This document shows positions 17,407 to 26,961 of a DNA stretch of 64,000 bases, one piece after another. The stretch spans positions 30,709-94,708 of the forward strand of contig NZ_BMRN01000029.1 in the NCBI RefSeq assembly GCF_014648655.1, read 5' to 3'. A program made the position numbers and the translations under genes. The DNA comes from Streptomyces atratus (GTDB lineage Bacteria > Actinomycetota > Actinomycetes > Streptomycetales > Streptomycetaceae). Below the pieces are notes generated by a model. The model had not been told where the DNA came from. It saw only the letters and a list, made by a program, of their open reading frames with translations, and did no database searches. Positions within the stretch are counted from its first letter, which is position 1, and the number at the start of each line of letters is the position of its first letter.

Positions 17407-18598
17407 CCTCCTGACGGAGGACTTCCTGACGGCCCGCCTCCTGTGAGCTCAGTGCCTGGCACAGATCGGCCCACAGATCCTCGACATCCTCCAGACCGAC
17501 CGACATCCGCAGCAGCCGGTCCCCGACGCCGGACGCCTGCCGGTCTCCCTCATCCACAATGCGGTGGCTGATGGAGGCCGGATGCTGGATCAGAGTGTCC
17601 ACACTGCCGAGACTGACCGCGGGTGTGATGAGACGTACGGCCGAAATCACGCGGTGCGGATCCCCGTACACCTCGAACGAGACCATCGCCCCGCCAAGCT
17701 TCGGGTAGTGGACCCGGGCGATACGCGGATCGGCCGTCAGCCTGCGGGACAGTTCGGCGGCGCTCGCGGAGGCCGCCCGCACCCGAACCGGGAGCGTGGC
17801 GAGGCCGCGGAGCAGCAGATACCCGGCCATCGGGTGCAGCACCCCGCCGGTGGCGAAGCGCACCTGCCTCAGGCGGGCCGCGAACTCCTCGTCGCAGGCG
17901 ACGACCCCGCCCATCACATCGCCGTGCCCACCGAGGTACTTGGTGGCGCTGTGCAGCACGATCCGCGCGCCGTGCTCGACGGGTCGCTGGAGTACGGGCG
18001 TGGCGAAGGTGTTGTCGACGAGCAGCGGCACGGAACCGCAGGAGTGCGCGATCGCGCGGATGTCGACCTCGGCGAGCGTCGGGTTGGCGGGCGTCTCCAC
18101 CATCACCAGCCCGGTGTCCGGACGGATGGCCTCCGCAATGCCCGCAGGGTCGGTCCAGGTCACTTCGGTGCCCAGCAGACCGGCGCCGAGAAGGTGATCG
18201 CTGCAGCCGTAGAGCGGCCGGACGGCGACCACATGGCGCAGTCCCATGCTTGCCCGGACCAGCAGGACGGCGGTGAGCGCCGCCATTCCGCTGGCGAACG
18301 ACACGGCACTCTCTGTTCCTTCGAGCCGGGCGAGGGCGGTCTCGAAGCGGCCCGTCGTCGGGTTGTCCAGCCGTGCGTAGACGGGCGGTCCTTCGAGCCT
18401 GGCTCCGGTGGCGGCGAAGGTGTCGATCCGCTCGGCCTCGCCCCTGGAGTCGTACGAGGGGTAGGTGGTGGACAGATCGATCGGCGGGGCATGCAGGCCC
18501 AGGGCCGCGAGATCGTCGCGGCCTGCGTGCACGGCTTCGGTGGCCAGCGCCCTGGAACGGGTTGTCGTCGAGGGCGCCATCGAGGATTCTGTGTCCAT
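17342..18598 (-). CDS. Cys/Met-metabolism PLP enzyme (cystathionine/methionine gamma-lyase type)
   Basis: A 418-residue trans-sulfuration family enzyme. Start ATG 18598 gives MDTESSMAPSTTTRSRALAT. Family blocks include YARLDNPTTGRFETALARLE, FASGMAALTAVLL, the PLP lysine in LHSATKYLGGHGDVMGG and DNTFATPVLQRP. It could be a cystathionine gamma-lyase, gamma-synthase or methionine gamma-lyase; substrate cannot be told by eye. About 25 extra residues at the C terminus run into the convergent GNAT gene. It diverges from an Lrp-type gene 59 bases away, which probably controls it. Confidence 0.88.
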   Translation of the reverse strand: MDTESSMAPSTTTRSRALATEAVHAGRDDLAALGLHAPPIDLSTTYPSYDSRGEAERIDTFAATGARLEGPPVYARLDNPTTGRFETALARLEGTESAVSFASGMAALTAVLLVRASMGLRHVVAVRPLYGCSDHLLGAGLLGTEVTWTDPAGIAEAIRPDTGLVMVETPANPTLAEVDIRAIAHSCGSVPLLVDNTFATPVLQRPVEHGARIVLHSATKYLGGHGDVMGGVVACDEEFAARLRQVRFATGGVLHPMAGYLLLRGLATLPVRVRAASASAAELSRRLTADPRIARVHYPKLGGAMVSFEVYGDPHRVISAVRLITPAVSLGSVDTLIQHPASISHRIVDEGDRQASGVGDRLLRMSVGLEDVEDLWADLCQALSSQEAGRQEVLRQEVSGRPARTAAANGPELRPTVR

Positions 18599-18657
18599 GA
18601 CATAACCCTGAACAAATACCGGACCTTTATGCGAAGGCTCCGTGCTACGTTCGGCAG

Positions 18658-19155
18658 ATGGCCGATTCAGTCGTTCTGGACCCGGTGGACCTGCACATTC
18701 TGCGACTGCTGCAGAACGATGCCCGGACCACCTACCGCGAGCTGGCCGCCGAGGTCGGGGTCGCACCGTCGACCTGCCTGGACCGGGTGGCCAGGCTGCG
18801 CCGCTCCGGCGTCATTCTCGGCCATCAGCTGCGTCTGGACCCGGCGAAGCTGGGCCGCGGCCTGGAGGCGCTGCTCTCCGTACAGGTCCGTCCGCACCGC
18901 AGAGAGCTCATCGGCCCGTTCGTCGAACGCATCAGGACGCTGCCCGAGTCCCGCGCGCTCTTTCATCTGACCGGGCCCGACGACTACCTGGTCCATGTCG
19001 CGGTCACCGACACCGCGGATCTGCAACGCCTCGTACTGGACGAATTCACCTCACGCCGCGAAGTGGCCAGGGTCGAGACCCGGCTGATCTTCCAACAGTG
19101 GGAGTGCGGACCGCTGCTGCCACCGTCCTCAGGATCGGCCGGGACTGGCCACTGA
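18658..19155 (+). CDS. Lrp/AsnC-family regulator
   Basis: A 165-residue Lrp/AsnC protein: winged HTH at about 8-60 (DLHILRLLQNDARTTYRELA, VGVAPSTCLDRVARLRRSG) and a RAM ligand domain at about 70-150 (LFHLTGPDDYLVHVAVTDT). It is divergent from the sulfur amino-acid PLP enzyme, and the 59-base region between them (18599-18657) must hold both promoters and the operator. This arrangement suggests an amino-acid-responsive local regulator. Confidence 0.9.
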   Translation: MADSVVLDPVDLHILRLLQNDARTTYRELAAEVGVAPSTCLDRVARLRRSGVILGHQLRLDPAKLGRGLEALLSVQVRPHRRELIGPFVERIRTLPESRALFHLTGPDDYLVHVAVTDTADLQRLVLDEFTSRREVARVETRLIFQQWECGPLLPPSSGSAGTGH

Positions 19156-19202
19156 GGCCGAATCATGATGACGCGGGGGCCCCGCCGTACGAGGATGTCC
19201 GC

Positions 19203-20888
19203 ATGTCAGACATTCCCAGCAGCGCGCTCCCCCGTCAGGTCGCCGACACCTACGTCGACGCATTCATCGAACTCGACCCGATCGCCGGCACCTATCTTGG
19301 TGTTGCGGAGAGTTCGCGCCGCCTTCCCGATTTCTCCCCCGCGGGGCAGGAAGCTCGTGCCGAGCTCGCACGCACCACCCTGGCGAAGCTCGATGCCGCC
19401 GAGCAGTTGCCCGGCGCGGACAGCGATGCCGAGCGCCGCTGCGGCCGCCTGCTGCGTGAGCGCCTCACGGCGGAACTCGCCGTCCATGAGGCCGATGAGG
19501 GGCTGCGTACGGTCTCCAACCTCGCCTCCCCGGCGCACAGCATCCGTGAGGTGTTCACGGTGACGCCGACCGAGACCGACGAGGACTGGGCGGCGGTCGT
19601 GGACAGGCTGCGAGCGGTTCCCGCCGCGCTGGAGGGTTATCGCGAGTCGCTCGCGCTCGGCCTGGAGCGCAAACTGTTCGGCGGACCGCGCGCCACGGCC
19701 ACCTTCATCGACCAGCTCGACGAGTGGTCCGGCGACGGCGGGACGGGATTCTTCCAGGAATTCGCTGCCGCCGGCCCGGCGTCTGTGCGTACCGATCTGG
19801 ACGACGGCGCCCGCCGTGCCACCGAGTCGGTCGCGGCGCTGCGCGACTGGATGCGCGATGTGTACGCCCCCGCGGTCGAGGGTGCGCCGGACACGGTGGG
19901 CCGTGAGCGGTACGCGCGCTGGTCACGCTACTTCAACGGCACCGACCTGGACCTCGACGAGGCGTACGCCTACGGCTGGTCCGAATACCACCGGCTGCTC
20001 GCCGAGATGAGGACCGAGGCCGAGAAGGTCCTGCCCGGCGCGGGTCCCTGGGAGGCGCTGGCCCATCTGGATGTGCACGGCAAGCACATCGAAGGGGTCG
20101 ATGAGGTCCAGGCCTGGCTGCAGAGTCTGATGGACGAGGCGATCGAGGCCCTCGACGGCACTCACTTCGAACTCGCCGAACGGGTACGGAAGGTGGAGTC
20201 CCGCATCGCGCCGCCCGGCGGCGCCGCGGCCCCGTATTACACGGGCCCGTCCGAGGACTTCTCGCGCCCCGGCCGCACCTGGCTGCCCACCATGGGCGAG
20301 ACCCGCTTCCCGGTGTACGACCTGGTCTCCACCTGGTACCACGAGGGTGTGCCGGGCCACCACCTGCAGATCGCCCAGTGGACGCATGTCGCCGACAGCC
20401 TCTCCCGCTACCAGGCGTCGATCGGCGGTGTCAGCGCCAATGCCGAGGGGTGGGCGCTGTACGCGGAGCGGCTCATGGACGAACTCGGCTTCCTGCCGGA
20501 CGCCGAGCGCCGCCTCGGCTATCTGGACGCGCAGATGATGCGGGCCTGCCGGGTGATCGTGGACATCGGTATGCACGCGGAGATGGAGATCCCCGCGGAC
20601 TCCCCGTTCCACCCCGGCGAGCGGTGGACCCCTGAGCTGGCCCAGGAGTTCTTCGGCAACCACAGCGGCCGTCCGGCCGACTTCGTGGAGAGCGAACTCA
20701 CCCGCTATCTCTCGATGCCGGGGCAGGCCATCGGTTACAAGCTGGGCGAACGCGCCTGGCTGCTCGGCCGGGAGAACGCCCGCAAGGCACACGGTGACGC
20801 GTTCGACGCCAAGGCCTGGCACATGGCCGCCCTGTCGCAGGGGCCGCTCGGACTCGACGATCTCGTGGATGAGCTGTCCAAGCTCTGA
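19203..20888 (+). CDS. DUF885-family metallopeptidase-like protein
   Basis: A 561-residue DUF885 protein. ATG 19203 gives MSDIPSSALPRQVADTYVDA. The key block is VSTWYHEGVPGHHLQIAQW, an H-E-x-x-x-x-H-H variant of the zincin motif, followed by ANAEGWALYAERLM, whose Glu is a probable third metal ligand. No signal peptide. Members are predicted zinc carboxypeptidase-like enzymes of unknown substrate. It follows the Lrp gene by 47 bases on the same strand. Confidence 0.88.
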   Translation: MSDIPSSALPRQVADTYVDAFIELDPIAGTYLGVAESSRRLPDFSPAGQEARAELARTTLAKLDAAEQLPGADSDAERRCGRLLRERLTAELAVHEADEGLRTVSNLASPAHSIREVFTVTPTETDEDWAAVVDRLRAVPAALEGYRESLALGLERKLFGGPRATATFIDQLDEWSGDGGTGFFQEFAAAGPASVRTDLDDGARRATESVAALRDWMRDVYAPAVEGAPDTVGRERYARWSRYFNGTDLDLDEAYAYGWSEYHRLLAEMRTEAEKVLPGAGPWEALAHLDVHGKHIEGVDEVQAWLQSLMDEAIEALDGTHFELAERVRKVESRIAPPGGAAAPYYTGPSEDFSRPGRTWLPTMGETRFPVYDLVSTWYHEGVPGHHLQIAQWTHVADSLSRYQASIGGVSANAEGWALYAERLMDELGFLPDAERRLGYLDAQMMRACRVIVDIGMHAEMEIPADSPFHPGERWTPELAQEFFGNHSGRPADFVESELTRYLSMPGQAIGYKLGERAWLLGRENARKAHGDAFDAKAWHMAALSQGPLGLDDLVDELSKL

Positions 20889-20950
20889 CCCGCCTCTCGC
20901 CCCCTCCCCTCCTGCTTTTTCGGCACTCCTGATGGAACGTTCCGGCGGGA

Positions 20951-21409
20951 GTGACCGGGAGGGGGCACTCATCCGGCCCGGACGCCACCGACTGGCGCAT
21001 CCTCGATGTCCTGCAACGTGAAGGGCGCGCGACGTTCGCGGAGTTGGCGCGGGCGGTGGCGATGTCCCCGAGCGCCGTGACCGAGCGGGTGCGCAGACTG
21101 GAGCAGGCAGGGGTGATCAGCGGTTACGCCGCGGTGGTCGACCCCGACCGGCTCGGACTGCCGATTCTCGTTCTCGTACGGCTGCGCTGTCCGAACGGCA
21201 ATTACAAGCCGTTCCACGATCTGCTCGACACGACTCCCGAGATCGTGGAGGCCCACCATGTCACCGGCGACGACTGTTTCGTGCTGAAGGTCACCGCACG
21301 CTCGATGAGTCACCTGGAGGAGGTCTCGGGGAAGATCGGCGCCCTCGGCTCCGTGACCACGAGCGTCGTCTGCTCCTCGCCGCTCCCCCGGCGTGCCATC
21401 AGCCGCTGA
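20951..21409 (+). CDS. Lrp/AsnC-family regulator
   Basis: A 152-residue protein with GTG start at 20951. HTH (DWRILDVLQREGRATFAELA, MSPSAVTERVRRLEQAGV) and a RAM domain (VEAHHVTGDDCFVLKVTA, SHLEEVSGKIGALGSVTTSV). Its stop lies 11 bases inside the convergent sbcC 3' end. Target genes cannot be named from the context. Confidence 0.9.
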   Translation: MTGRGHSSGPDATDWRILDVLQREGRATFAELARAVAMSPSAVTERVRRLEQAGVISGYAAVVDPDRLGLPILVLVRLRCPNGNYKPFHDLLDTTPEIVEAHHVTGDDCFVLKVTARSMSHLEEVSGKIGALGSVTTSVVCSSPLPRRAISR

Positions 21410-24400
21410 CCTCGCCCGTGGTGCGGTGCCGTACCGCCGATCCGTGCCGCTCCTTCACCACTTCGAGCTGTGCGGGGATACGGCGGCGCAGGTCGGCGAC
21501 ATGGCTGACGATGCCGACGCTGCGGTCCCGCTCGCGCAGCGAGTCCAGTACGTCGAGCACCTCGTCGAGGGTCTGGTCGTCCAAACTGCCGAAGCCCTCG
21601 TCGATGAAGAGGGTGTCCAGGCGTACGCCGCCCGCCTCGTCGGTGACGACATCGGCGAGGCCGAGCGCGAGGGCGAGCGAGGCGAAGAATGTCTCGCCGC
21701 CCGAGAGCGTCGCCGTATCGCGCTCGCGGCCGGTCCACGCGTCGACGACATGCAGGCCGAGGCCCGACCTGCGGCCTCCGGTGCGGGCATCGGAGTGGAC
21801 CAGCGTGTAGCGGCCGGACGACATGCGCTGCAGCCGTGCGGTGGCGGCTGCGGCGACCTGTTCGAGCCGGGCTGCGAGCACGTACGACTCCAGCCGCATC
21901 TTGCGTTCGTTGTCGGCGGAGGTACCGGCCGTGAGCCCGGCCAGCCGTGCCACCCGGTCGTACTCCTCGCGCAGCGGACCGAGCCTGCGCACCTCGTCCG
22001 CGGCGCTGCGCGACAGCCGGTCGAGCTCGGCACAGCGCTCGCGTGCGGCGGCCAGTGCCGCGGAGGCGTCCCGCAGCTGCCGCTCGGCCATGTCGTGTGC
22101 GGTCCGCGCGACATCGACCTCGGCTCGCGGGCCGTCGGCTGCTGCTCGGGTCACGGTCTCGGCGAGACGGTCGGCAACGGCGGCCGCCTCGGACTGCCAG
22201 GCGTCGATGAGACGCTGGAGTTCGCGCTGTTCGGCATCGGTGAGGAGGGTCGCGGCCGCGGCCTGCGGGGTGTCGAACCCGGCCCGGAACGCGGCGTCCG
22301 CGAGCCGGCCGTCGGCCTCCTTGCGGCGCTGTGCGGCCGTCTCCTCCTCCCGTACCGTCTCGGCGGCCTCGGCGAGCAGACCGACCCGGCGCTCCAGCAG
22401 CTCGGCGTGCTCGGCGACGCTGCCGGACTCACCGCGGGCCGTCGCCAACTCGGTCTCCAGTGCGATCTGTTCACGGTCCAGGCCTTCCCGCAGGGAAGTG
22501 CGGGCCGCGGCCCGGCGCTCGGCCAGCTGCCGGCTCTCGAGGCGCTCGGCCTGTTCCCGCTCGGCGGCTGCGAGGGCCTCGCGCGCCGCGTGCATACCGG
22601 CAGCGGACCGATGCGCCTGCGCATGCATGCGCGTCAACCGGTCGACGAGTGCGCCGAGTTCGGTGACGGTGGGGTCGGCGAGGGACTCGGTGGCGACACC
22701 CGGAAGGGGTTGCTCGGAGTCGGCCGCATCGATGGCAACCACCTCAGCCCCGGACACCGGCTGCCGCGCAGCCGAATCAGCGGCGACAACCCCGGCCAAC
22801 CGCCCGGACACAGCCGGCTCGGCGGCATCGGCGCCGTCCCTCGGCTGCGGCACGGCCGCCTGTGCGGCAACCCGGGCCGCCATGTGCTTCTCGTGTACGA
22901 CCCCGAGCTCCCGGTCCACCTCCGTGCGCGCCTCCTCGGCCCGCCGGTACGCGTCGAGAGCCCTCTCCTCGGTGGCCCGGTCGACATGCCCGTCGGCCGC
23001 GCGGGCGGGCTTGGGGTGGTCGGCCGAGCCGCACACCTTGCAGTCCTCGCCGTCCACCAGCTCCGCAGCCAGCTCTGCGGCGATGTCGCGCAGTCGTCGT
23101 TCGCGAAGCTCCAGCCACGACTCATGGGCACCCGAGGCCTGCTCACGGGCTGCGGCCAGCCGCTCGGCGGCGGCCGACGCCTGGATGGCCAGCGCGTCGC
23201 GGCGGCGGGCCGCTTCCAACCGTGCACGGGCCGGCTCCAGCCGCCCGGCGAGCTGTTCGGCTCGAGTGGCGGCTTCCTGGGCCTCCTCGATGCGTGCCCG
23301 CAGGTCGTGGCGTGTCGATTCCCAACCGGCCAGCCAGCCTCTCGCCTCGTGGATCAGCTCGTCGTCGGCCCGGGCCTGGCGCTCCAGTCCGGCCCGCTCG
23401 GCGTCGATCTCCGCGCTGCGCCGCTCGGCGCGCTTCGCGGCGTCGAGCCCGCCGAGCTTCTGCCGCAGGCTTCGCTCCAGTTCCGCCAGTTGTTCGGCAC
23501 CGGCGTCGCCCAGAGTGTCGGGCAGCAGTGCACGGGCGCGGTCACGGGCATCGCGGGCCGTGCGGTAAGCACGCTCGGCATCGTCGCGCAGCTCCAGTGC
23601 GGGGGCGACGAGGTCTGCCTTGCGGGCCCGCGCCAGCCGTTCGTGGTGTCGGTCGTGGTCGGGGCGGCCGACTTCGACTGCGGTGGCGCGTCGCTGCGTC
23701 TCCTCGTAACGCTGCTGGAGTCCGGCGAGTTCGCGCTCGCTGTCGAGGGCCAGGCGTGCGGCCGACTGCCGGCCTTCGGCCATGGCCAGTACGGACTCGG
23801 CGATGTCGAGCCGTTCCCGGGCGCTGCTGCGGGCCGTCGCGGCCCACTCCAGCACACCCTCGGCGAGCCCCGGTTCGCCGGGCTGGATGTCGGGCAGCGG
23901 CGATTCGCTAAAGGCCGGTCCGGCGGCCTGGGCGATCCGCTGGGCGACCGCGAGGATGCGTTCGTCCCCGGCCCTGACCTGTGCTTCGGCGGTACGGCGC
24001 AGCTCGGCCAGGCGCTCCTCGACCGCGGCGAACCGGCGGGTGTCGAAGAGCCTGCCGAGCAGTTTGCCGCGCGCCTCGGCATCGGCGCGCAGGAAGCGTG
24101 CGAAGTCACCCTGCGGCAGGAGCACCACCTGGCAGAACTGGTCCCGGCTCATCCCGATGAGCTGGGTGATCTCCTCGCCGATCTCCTGGTGCGAGCGGCT
24201 CAGCGGCTGCCAGCCGTCGTCGGGGTCGTACTCCCGCAGCCGGCTCTGGGCCTTCTCCGTCGTGAAGCCGTTGCCCTTCTTCTTGGGGCGGGGCTGTGCG
24301 GGGCTCCGGGTGACTTCGAGGCGCCGGCCTCCGACGGTCAGTTCCAGCTTGACCTCGGTGGGGAGGTCTGCCGGGGCGTGGTCGCTGCGCAGCGAGGTGC

Positions 24401-24590
24401 CGGGGCTCTGGCGGGCGCCGGGCACCGCGCCGTAGAGGCCGTAGCAGACGGCGTCGAGGACCGAGGTCTTTCCGGCACCGGTCGGCCCGTGCAGCAGAAA
24501 GAGCCCGGCCGAGGAGAGTGCGTCGAAGTCGATGTCCTGCGTGGCGCCGAACGGCCCGAAGGCGGTGAGGCTGAGCCTGTGGAGTCTCAA
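21399..24590 (-). CDS. sbcC: SbcC, Rad50-like ATPase of the SbcCD nuclease
   Basis: A 1063-residue SMC-like ATPase. TTG 24590 overlaps the sbcD stop as TTGA; residues then read LRLHRLSLTAFGPFG. Walker A is GPTGAGKTSVLDAV near residue 33, Q-loop VVLLPQGDFARFL, zinc-hook CxxC is DCKVCGSADHP in the middle of the coiled-coil, and the C terminus has the ABC signature ATLSGGETFFASLALAL and Walker B LDTLFIDEGFGSLD. With SbcD it trims hairpin and blocked DNA ends. The central part is the usual long heptad coiled-coil. Confidence 0.96.
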   Translation of the reverse strand: MRLHRLSLTAFGPFGATQDIDFDALSSAGLFLLHGPTGAGKTSVLDAVCYGLYGAVPGARQSPGTSLRSDHAPADLPTEVKLELTVGGRRLEVTRSPAQPRPKKKGNGFTTEKAQSRLREYDPDDGWQPLSRSHQEIGEEITQLIGMSRDQFCQVVLLPQGDFARFLRADAEARGKLLGRLFDTRRFAAVEERLAELRRTAEAQVRAGDERILAVAQRIAQAAGPAFSESPLPDIQPGEPGLAEGVLEWAATARSSARERLDIAESVLAMAEGRQSAARLALDSERELAGLQQRYEETQRRATAVEVGRPDHDRHHERLARARKADLVAPALELRDDAERAYRTARDARDRARALLPDTLGDAGAEQLAELERSLRQKLGGLDAAKRAERRSAEIDAERAGLERQARADDELIHEARGWLAGWESTRHDLRARIEEAQEAATRAEQLAGRLEPARARLEAARRRDALAIQASAAAERLAAAREQASGAHESWLELRERRLRDIAAELAAELVDGEDCKVCGSADHPKPARAADGHVDRATEERALDAYRRAEEARTEVDRELGVVHEKHMAARVAAQAAVPQPRDGADAAEPAVSGRLAGVVAADSAARQPVSGAEVVAIDAADSEQPLPGVATESLADPTVTELGALVDRLTRMHAQAHRSAAGMHAAREALAAAEREQAERLESRQLAERRAAARTSLREGLDREQIALETELATARGESGSVAEHAELLERRVGLLAEAAETVREEETAAQRRKEADGRLADAAFRAGFDTPQAAAATLLTDAEQRELQRLIDAWQSEAAAVADRLAETVTRAAADGPRAEVDVARTAHDMAERQLRDASAALAAARERCAELDRLSRSAADEVRRLGPLREEYDRVARLAGLTAGTSADNERKMRLESYVLAARLEQVAAAATARLQRMSSGRYTLVHSDARTGGRRSGLGLHVVDAWTGRERDTATLSGGETFFASLALALGLADVVTDEAGGVRLDTLFIDEGFGSLDDQTLDEVLDVLDSLRERDRSVGIVSHVADLRRRIPAQLEVVKERHGSAVRHRTTGEVSG

Positions 24591-25753
24591 CGGTTCACCT
24601 CGCGCACGCTGTCGTCCACCCGCACATGGTCGAAGGCGCCGCGCAGCACCGTTCTCTCCCGCTCGTCCGCTGCGGAACCGCCCCGCACATGTGCCACGAA
24701 GTCCTCCGCGATCTGCTGGTCGTCGCGCCCCTTGAGGCGCTGTGCGTACGAGGCGAGCGGGTCGTCGGGGGCCCGGTCGGGTTCGAATACGAGACTGAGT
24801 GTGTGCGGGAACCGCTCGACGAGGCGAGCCATGGGCTCGACCGGGCGCACCGGGTCGGTGAGCGTGGCCTCCACCCAGGATTCCCGGTACTGCTCCAGCG
24901 CGGGGTCGTCGATGAGGGTGTCGAGGCGGCCGCGGAGTCTGGCGAGCGGGCGGGGCACCGGGCAGTCGATGCGCTCGGCGCCGATCGTTCCCGAGGCGTC
25001 GAGGTCGATCAGCCACATCGTCTTGCGGTGGGCGGCCTCGGAGAAGGAGTACGCGAGCGGCGAGCCCGAGTAGCGGACCCGATCGGTGACGGTCTGGCAG
25101 CCGTGCAGATGCCCGAGCGCCACGTAGTCGACGCCGTCGAAGACTCCGGCGGGTACGGCAGCCACCCCGCCGACGGTGATGTCGCGCTCGCTGTCGCTGG
25201 GCTCGCCGCCCGCGACGAAGGCGTGGGCGAGCACCACGGACCGGGTGGTGTCCGGGCGGCTCGCAAGGTCGGCGCGTACCCGGTCCATGGCTGCTGTCAG
25301 CACCGCCTCGTGCCCGGCGCGCTCCGCCTTGAAGACGTCCTTCACCAGGGCCGGTTCCAGGTAGGGCAGCCCGTAGAACGCCACGTCGCCGTGTGCATCG
25401 GGCAGGACGACGGGGGTGGCGCAGTGGGCGGGGTCGGTACGCAGATGGATTCCGGCCCGCCCGATCAGGCCCGCGCCGACGCCCAGCCTGCGTGCGGAGT
25501 CGTGGTTCCCGGAGATCATCACGGTGGGCACCCCGGCGGCGGCGAGCCGGTGCAGTGCGTCGTCGAAGAGTTCGACCGCGGACAGCGGCGGGACTGCCCT
25601 GTCGTACACATCACCCGCGACGAGGACCGCGTCCACCTCGTTCTCGCGCACCGTCGCCACCAGGTGGTCCAGGTACGCGGCCTGGGCTTCGAGCAGGGAG
25701 ACCCGGTGGAACGACCGCCCCAGGTGCCAGTCCGATGTGTGCAGAATTCTCAA
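24587..25753 (-). CDS. sbcD: SbcD, Mre11-like exonuclease
   Basis: A 388-residue nuclease. TTG 25753 is chosen because GGAG lies upstream and the product starts at the conserved LRILHTSDWHLGRSFH. Phosphoesterase blocks are DVYDRAVPP preceded by AGD, ISGNHDSARRLG, VLAHAFVAGG and VALGHLHGCQ. The C terminus has the capping domain. It is first in the operon, and sbcC is coupled by a 4-base overlap; both genes use TTG starts, which probably keep expression low. Confidence 0.96.
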   Translation of the reverse strand: MRILHTSDWHLGRSFHRVSLLEAQAAYLDHLVATVRENEVDAVLVAGDVYDRAVPPLSAVELFDDALHRLAAAGVPTVMISGNHDSARRLGVGAGLIGRAGIHLRTDPAHCATPVVLPDAHGDVAFYGLPYLEPALVKDVFKAERAGHEAVLTAAMDRVRADLASRPDTTRSVVLAHAFVAGGEPSDSERDITVGGVAAVPAGVFDGVDYVALGHLHGCQTVTDRVRYSGSPLAYSFSEAAHRKTMWLIDLDASGTIGAERIDCPVPRPLARLRGRLDTLIDDPALEQYRESWVEATLTDPVRPVEPMARLVERFPHTLSLVFEPDRAPDDPLASYAQRLKGRDDQQIAEDFVAHVRGGSAADERERTVLRGAFDHVRVDDSVREVNR

Positions 25754-25933
25754 GAGCCGGCTCCGACCTGCATTGTTCTCTTTCTCCGCCCCCGGGGCCC
25801 ATGTCTGCCTCGCACCGCGATCACACCGGGCCGTCGCGCGCCCTCGTCGTCTGCACCGACCACGCCGACACCGGCGAGCCCCGGTTTCCTCACCGACCAC
25901 AGTCTCCCACCACCGCCGACCGTCGCCGGGACT

Positions 25934-26881
25934 TCAGCCGAGAAGATCGATCCGGGTTCCTACCGAGAGCCGTTCCGCCTGCCGGTACGCGTCCCAGGCG
26001 ACGGCCAGGTCCTGCCAGGGGAGCCCGACGGGTGCGTAGACGGAGCGGGTCGTGCCGCAGGTGCGGCCGGGATGCGCGCCGCCGAGCAGTTCGCCGAGGG
26101 TGGCGTCCGCGGCGGTGGCCGGCAGTCCCGCTGCGGCGAGGGCGCCCATCGCCGCGGCCTGCTCACGGTCGTCGACGACGAGGAGGGCAGCGGCGAGCAG
26201 GTCGGCGGAGAGTTCCTGCTTGCCGGGTTCATCGGCGCCGAGCGTGGTGAAGTGCTGTCCGGGGCGGCTGTCGGCAAGGTTCAGCACGGGTGCGCGCGAC
26301 CAGGTGGAGAGCAGGACGACATCCGTGGCCGCAGCGATTTCGGTCGCGGAGCCGAGGACCCGGCCGTGGTGCCGGGCGGCGAATTCCGCTGCGCGTCCCG
26401 GATCGGTGTCGTGCACCACGAGATCGCAAAAGCTCCGCAGGCTCCGGAGTCCGCGGACCATGATCTCGGCCTGTGCGCCCGCGCCGACGACGCCCAGCAC
26501 CGCTTCGCCCGCAGGGTCAGGAGCGGCGATGACATGAGTACCGAGGGCAGCGGCCAGTCCGGTCCGCCATGCCGTGACGGTGGCGGAGTCGAGAAGGGCG
26601 AGGAGTTCGCCGTCCCGGCCGCTGTGCAGACAGATCACACCACGCAGCGCCGGCCGGGCACCCGGGAACTTGGCATTGACCTTGACGGTGTACGCATCAA
26701 TGCCTGGCAGCAGCCCGGGTATCAGAACCGTCGCCGTGCCCGGGAAGGGAAGATCCGTGCGCACGCGCTGCCCGGTGACCGTCGAGGAATCGGCTTGGCG
26801 AAACCCCTCGCGCAGGGCCTTCAGTGAGGCTTCCGGATCGAGGACGGCCAAGAGATCACTGCTGGTCAGGAGTCGGGTCAT
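25934..26881 (-). CDS. Ornithine cyclodeaminase/mu-crystallin family protein
   Basis: A 315-residue Rossmann protein. N-terminal part VKVNAKFPGARPALRGVICL and ATVTAWRTGLAAALGTHVI, then the NAD(P) fold VLGVVGAGAQAEIMVRGLRS and TTLGADEPGKQELS. Family members reduce cyclic imines or convert ornithine to proline; the active-site Asp falls in ADEPGK. Substrate is not predictable. It is a single gene, with sbcD about 180 bases beyond its 3' end on the same strand. Confidence 0.88.
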   Translation of the reverse strand: MTRLLTSSDLLAVLDPEASLKALREGFRQADSSTVTGQRVRTDLPFPGTATVLIPGLLPGIDAYTVKVNAKFPGARPALRGVICLHSGRDGELLALLDSATVTAWRTGLAAALGTHVIAAPDPAGEAVLGVVGAGAQAEIMVRGLRSLRSFCDLVVHDTDPGRAAEFAARHHGRVLGSATEIAAATDVVLLSTWSRAPVLNLADSRPGQHFTTLGADEPGKQELSADLLAAALLVVDDREQAAAMGALAAAGLPATAADATLGELLGGAHPGRTCGTTRSVYAPVGLPWQDLAVAWDAYRQAERLSVGTRIDLLG

Positions 26882-26961
26882 GCGCCCATTGTCCGTGGGG
26901 CGGATCAGGCCCCGGCAGCACCCGGGGCCCCGGAGACAACTGTGGGGACATGGAGACCCGG

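Noticed and set aside
21393..25073. A 1226-residue forward frame over sbcCD
   Set aside because: It is the antisense of sbcC and sbcD, with Gly/Arg/Val-rich shadow composition; the reverse-strand frames carry all motifs.
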